From: an archaeon
GTDB lineage: Archaea > Methanobacteriota > Methanobacteria > Methanobacteriales > Methanobacteriaceae
NCBI GenBank assembly: GCA_024409165.1
Contig: JAKSUE010000088.1
Location: 1-6,104, forward strand
Reading direction: 5' to 3'
Length of the DNA: 6,104 bases
The notes under the pieces are model-generated. The model was not told where the DNA came from. It ran no database searches and saw nothing but the letters and a program-made list of their open reading frames with translations. Below are positions 5,571 through 6,104 of this stretch, piece after piece (the first letter of the stretch is position 1; the number at the start of each line of letters is the position of its first letter). The position numbers and the translations under genes were made by a program.

Positions 5571-5606
5571 AATAAATATATTAATCCTAATTTAAATAAT
5601 ATAATT
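5571..5606 (+). promoter_or_regulatory. Promoter of nob1, probably leaderless
   Basis: AAATATAT (5574-5581) is a good TATA-like box whose centre lies about 29 bases before the nob1 ATG at 5607. The archaeal TATA centre normally sits 26-27 bases before the transcription start, so initiation would fall at or within about three bases of the ATG. No GGTG or GAGG ribosome-binding site occurs in the 25 bases before the ATG, unlike the other genes here. Together this suggests a leaderless mRNA. Confidence 0.5.
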
Positions 5607-6104
5607 ATGAATAATCTTTATTATATTTTAGATGCTTCTGCATTCATTAATGGCTTTGAACCTGTTAATTCATTTAATTTTACAGTATCTGAGATTACTG
5701 AGGAAGTTAAAGATTTATCTTCTAAATTAAGATTAGATCAAGCTATAGAAGAAGGTAAAATAATTATTAAAAATCCAGAAGATAAATTTATTAAAGAACT
5801 TGATGAAATAATTTCTAAATCTGGTGATAGTTTAAGATTATCCGAACCAGATAAGAAATTACTTGCTTTAGCATTAGATATTAAGTCATCTCATGATAAT
5901 ATTAAAGTTTTAACTGATGATTATTCTATGCAAAATGTTTTAAAAATAATGAATATTCCTTATGATAGTATTATAACAGAAGGAATTAAAGGAATTTATA
6001 ATTGGAAAAAAGTGTGTGAAGGTTGTAAAAAGGAATATTCTGATGATTATCCATTTGATGATTGTGAAATTTGTGGATCTAAGATTTTTAAGAAGAGAAT
6101 TCAG
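5607..6104 (+). CDS. nob1: Ribosome-maturation endonuclease Nob1, 3' end cut off
   Basis: Nob1 cuts the 3' end of pre-16S rRNA during small-subunit maturation. The first 166 residues are present. Residues 1 to about 125 form a PIN nuclease domain: LDASAFI with the metal-binding Asp9, an acidic helix TVSEITEEVK (26-35), SEPDKKLLALALD with Asp82 (79-91), and VLTDDYSMQNVL with Asp104/Asp105 (101-112). Then comes a four-cysteine zinc ribbon, Cys137-x2-Cys140 and Cys153-x2-Cys156 (CEGC ... CEICG), the arrangement that separates Nob1 from ordinary toxin-type PIN proteins. The frame is open to the last base of the window; since archaeal Nob1 is about 150-170 residues, only a few residues should be missing. 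The start is the ATG at 5607, with no ribosome-binding site but a well-placed TATA box, and separated from pyrE by a strong terminator. Confidence 0.93.
   Translation, partial: MNNLYYILDASAFINGFEPVNSFNFTVSEITEEVKDLSSKLRLDQAIEEGKIIIKNPEDKFIKELDEIISKSGDSLRLSEPDKKLLALALDIKSSHDNIKVLTDDYSMQNVLKIMNIPYDSIITEGIKGIYNWKKVCEGCKKEYSDDYPFDDCEICGSKIFKKRIQ

Noticed and set aside
5607..6104. PIN-domain protein as a VapC-type toxin
   Set aside because: The C-terminal four-cysteine zinc ribbon and the lack of an upstream antitoxin gene identify Nob1 instead.

Overview
The window is a very AT-rich stretch of archaeal chromosome. Four things point to a methanogen of the Methanobacteriales, most likely Methanobrevibacter or a close relative: GGTG(AT)-type ribosome-binding sites, TTTATATA-type promoter boxes, T-tract terminators without GC-rich stems, and gene content (archaeal Nob1, an archaeal-type PRC-barrel protein, and a PaaK-type ligase paired with an ACT-domain protein). 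The genus is inferred from composition and gene content; there is no rRNA or methanogenesis gene to confirm it.

Layout. A small orphan gene (52-330, +) converges on a two-gene minus-strand operon: a phenylacetate-CoA ligase-like AMP-forming enzyme (986-2287) followed by a tandem ACT-domain protein (502-933). A 311-base divergent region (2288-2598), holding an archaeal TATA box inside a 28-base near-palindrome, separates this operon from a sodium:solute symporter (2599-4248, +). Nine bases after the symporter is a 37-residue single-helix membrane protein (4258-4371), which I read as the symporter's small accessory subunit; it is easily missed because of its size. Then come a PRC-barrel protein (4524-4844), orotate phosphoribosyltransferase pyrE (start corrected to 4936, end 5460), and the rRNA-maturation endonuclease nob1 (5607 to the window edge, 3' end cut off).

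How they fit together. The ligase and ACT protein are best explained as an arylacetate activation pair, of the kind methanogens use to salvage aryl acids into aromatic amino acids. The divergent symporter and its small subunit may supply an organic acid, but its substrate cannot be read from the sequence. The right-hand genes are housekeeping: pyrimidine synthesis, 16S rRNA 3'-end maturation and perhaps cell division. Each appears to be its own transcription unit, separated by T-rich terminators. I see no CRISPR array, insertion sequence, tRNA, rRNA or prophage. The most unusual content is the tiny symporter subunit, the divergent-promoter palindrome, the tandemly repeated terminator after pyrE and the apparently leaderless nob1.
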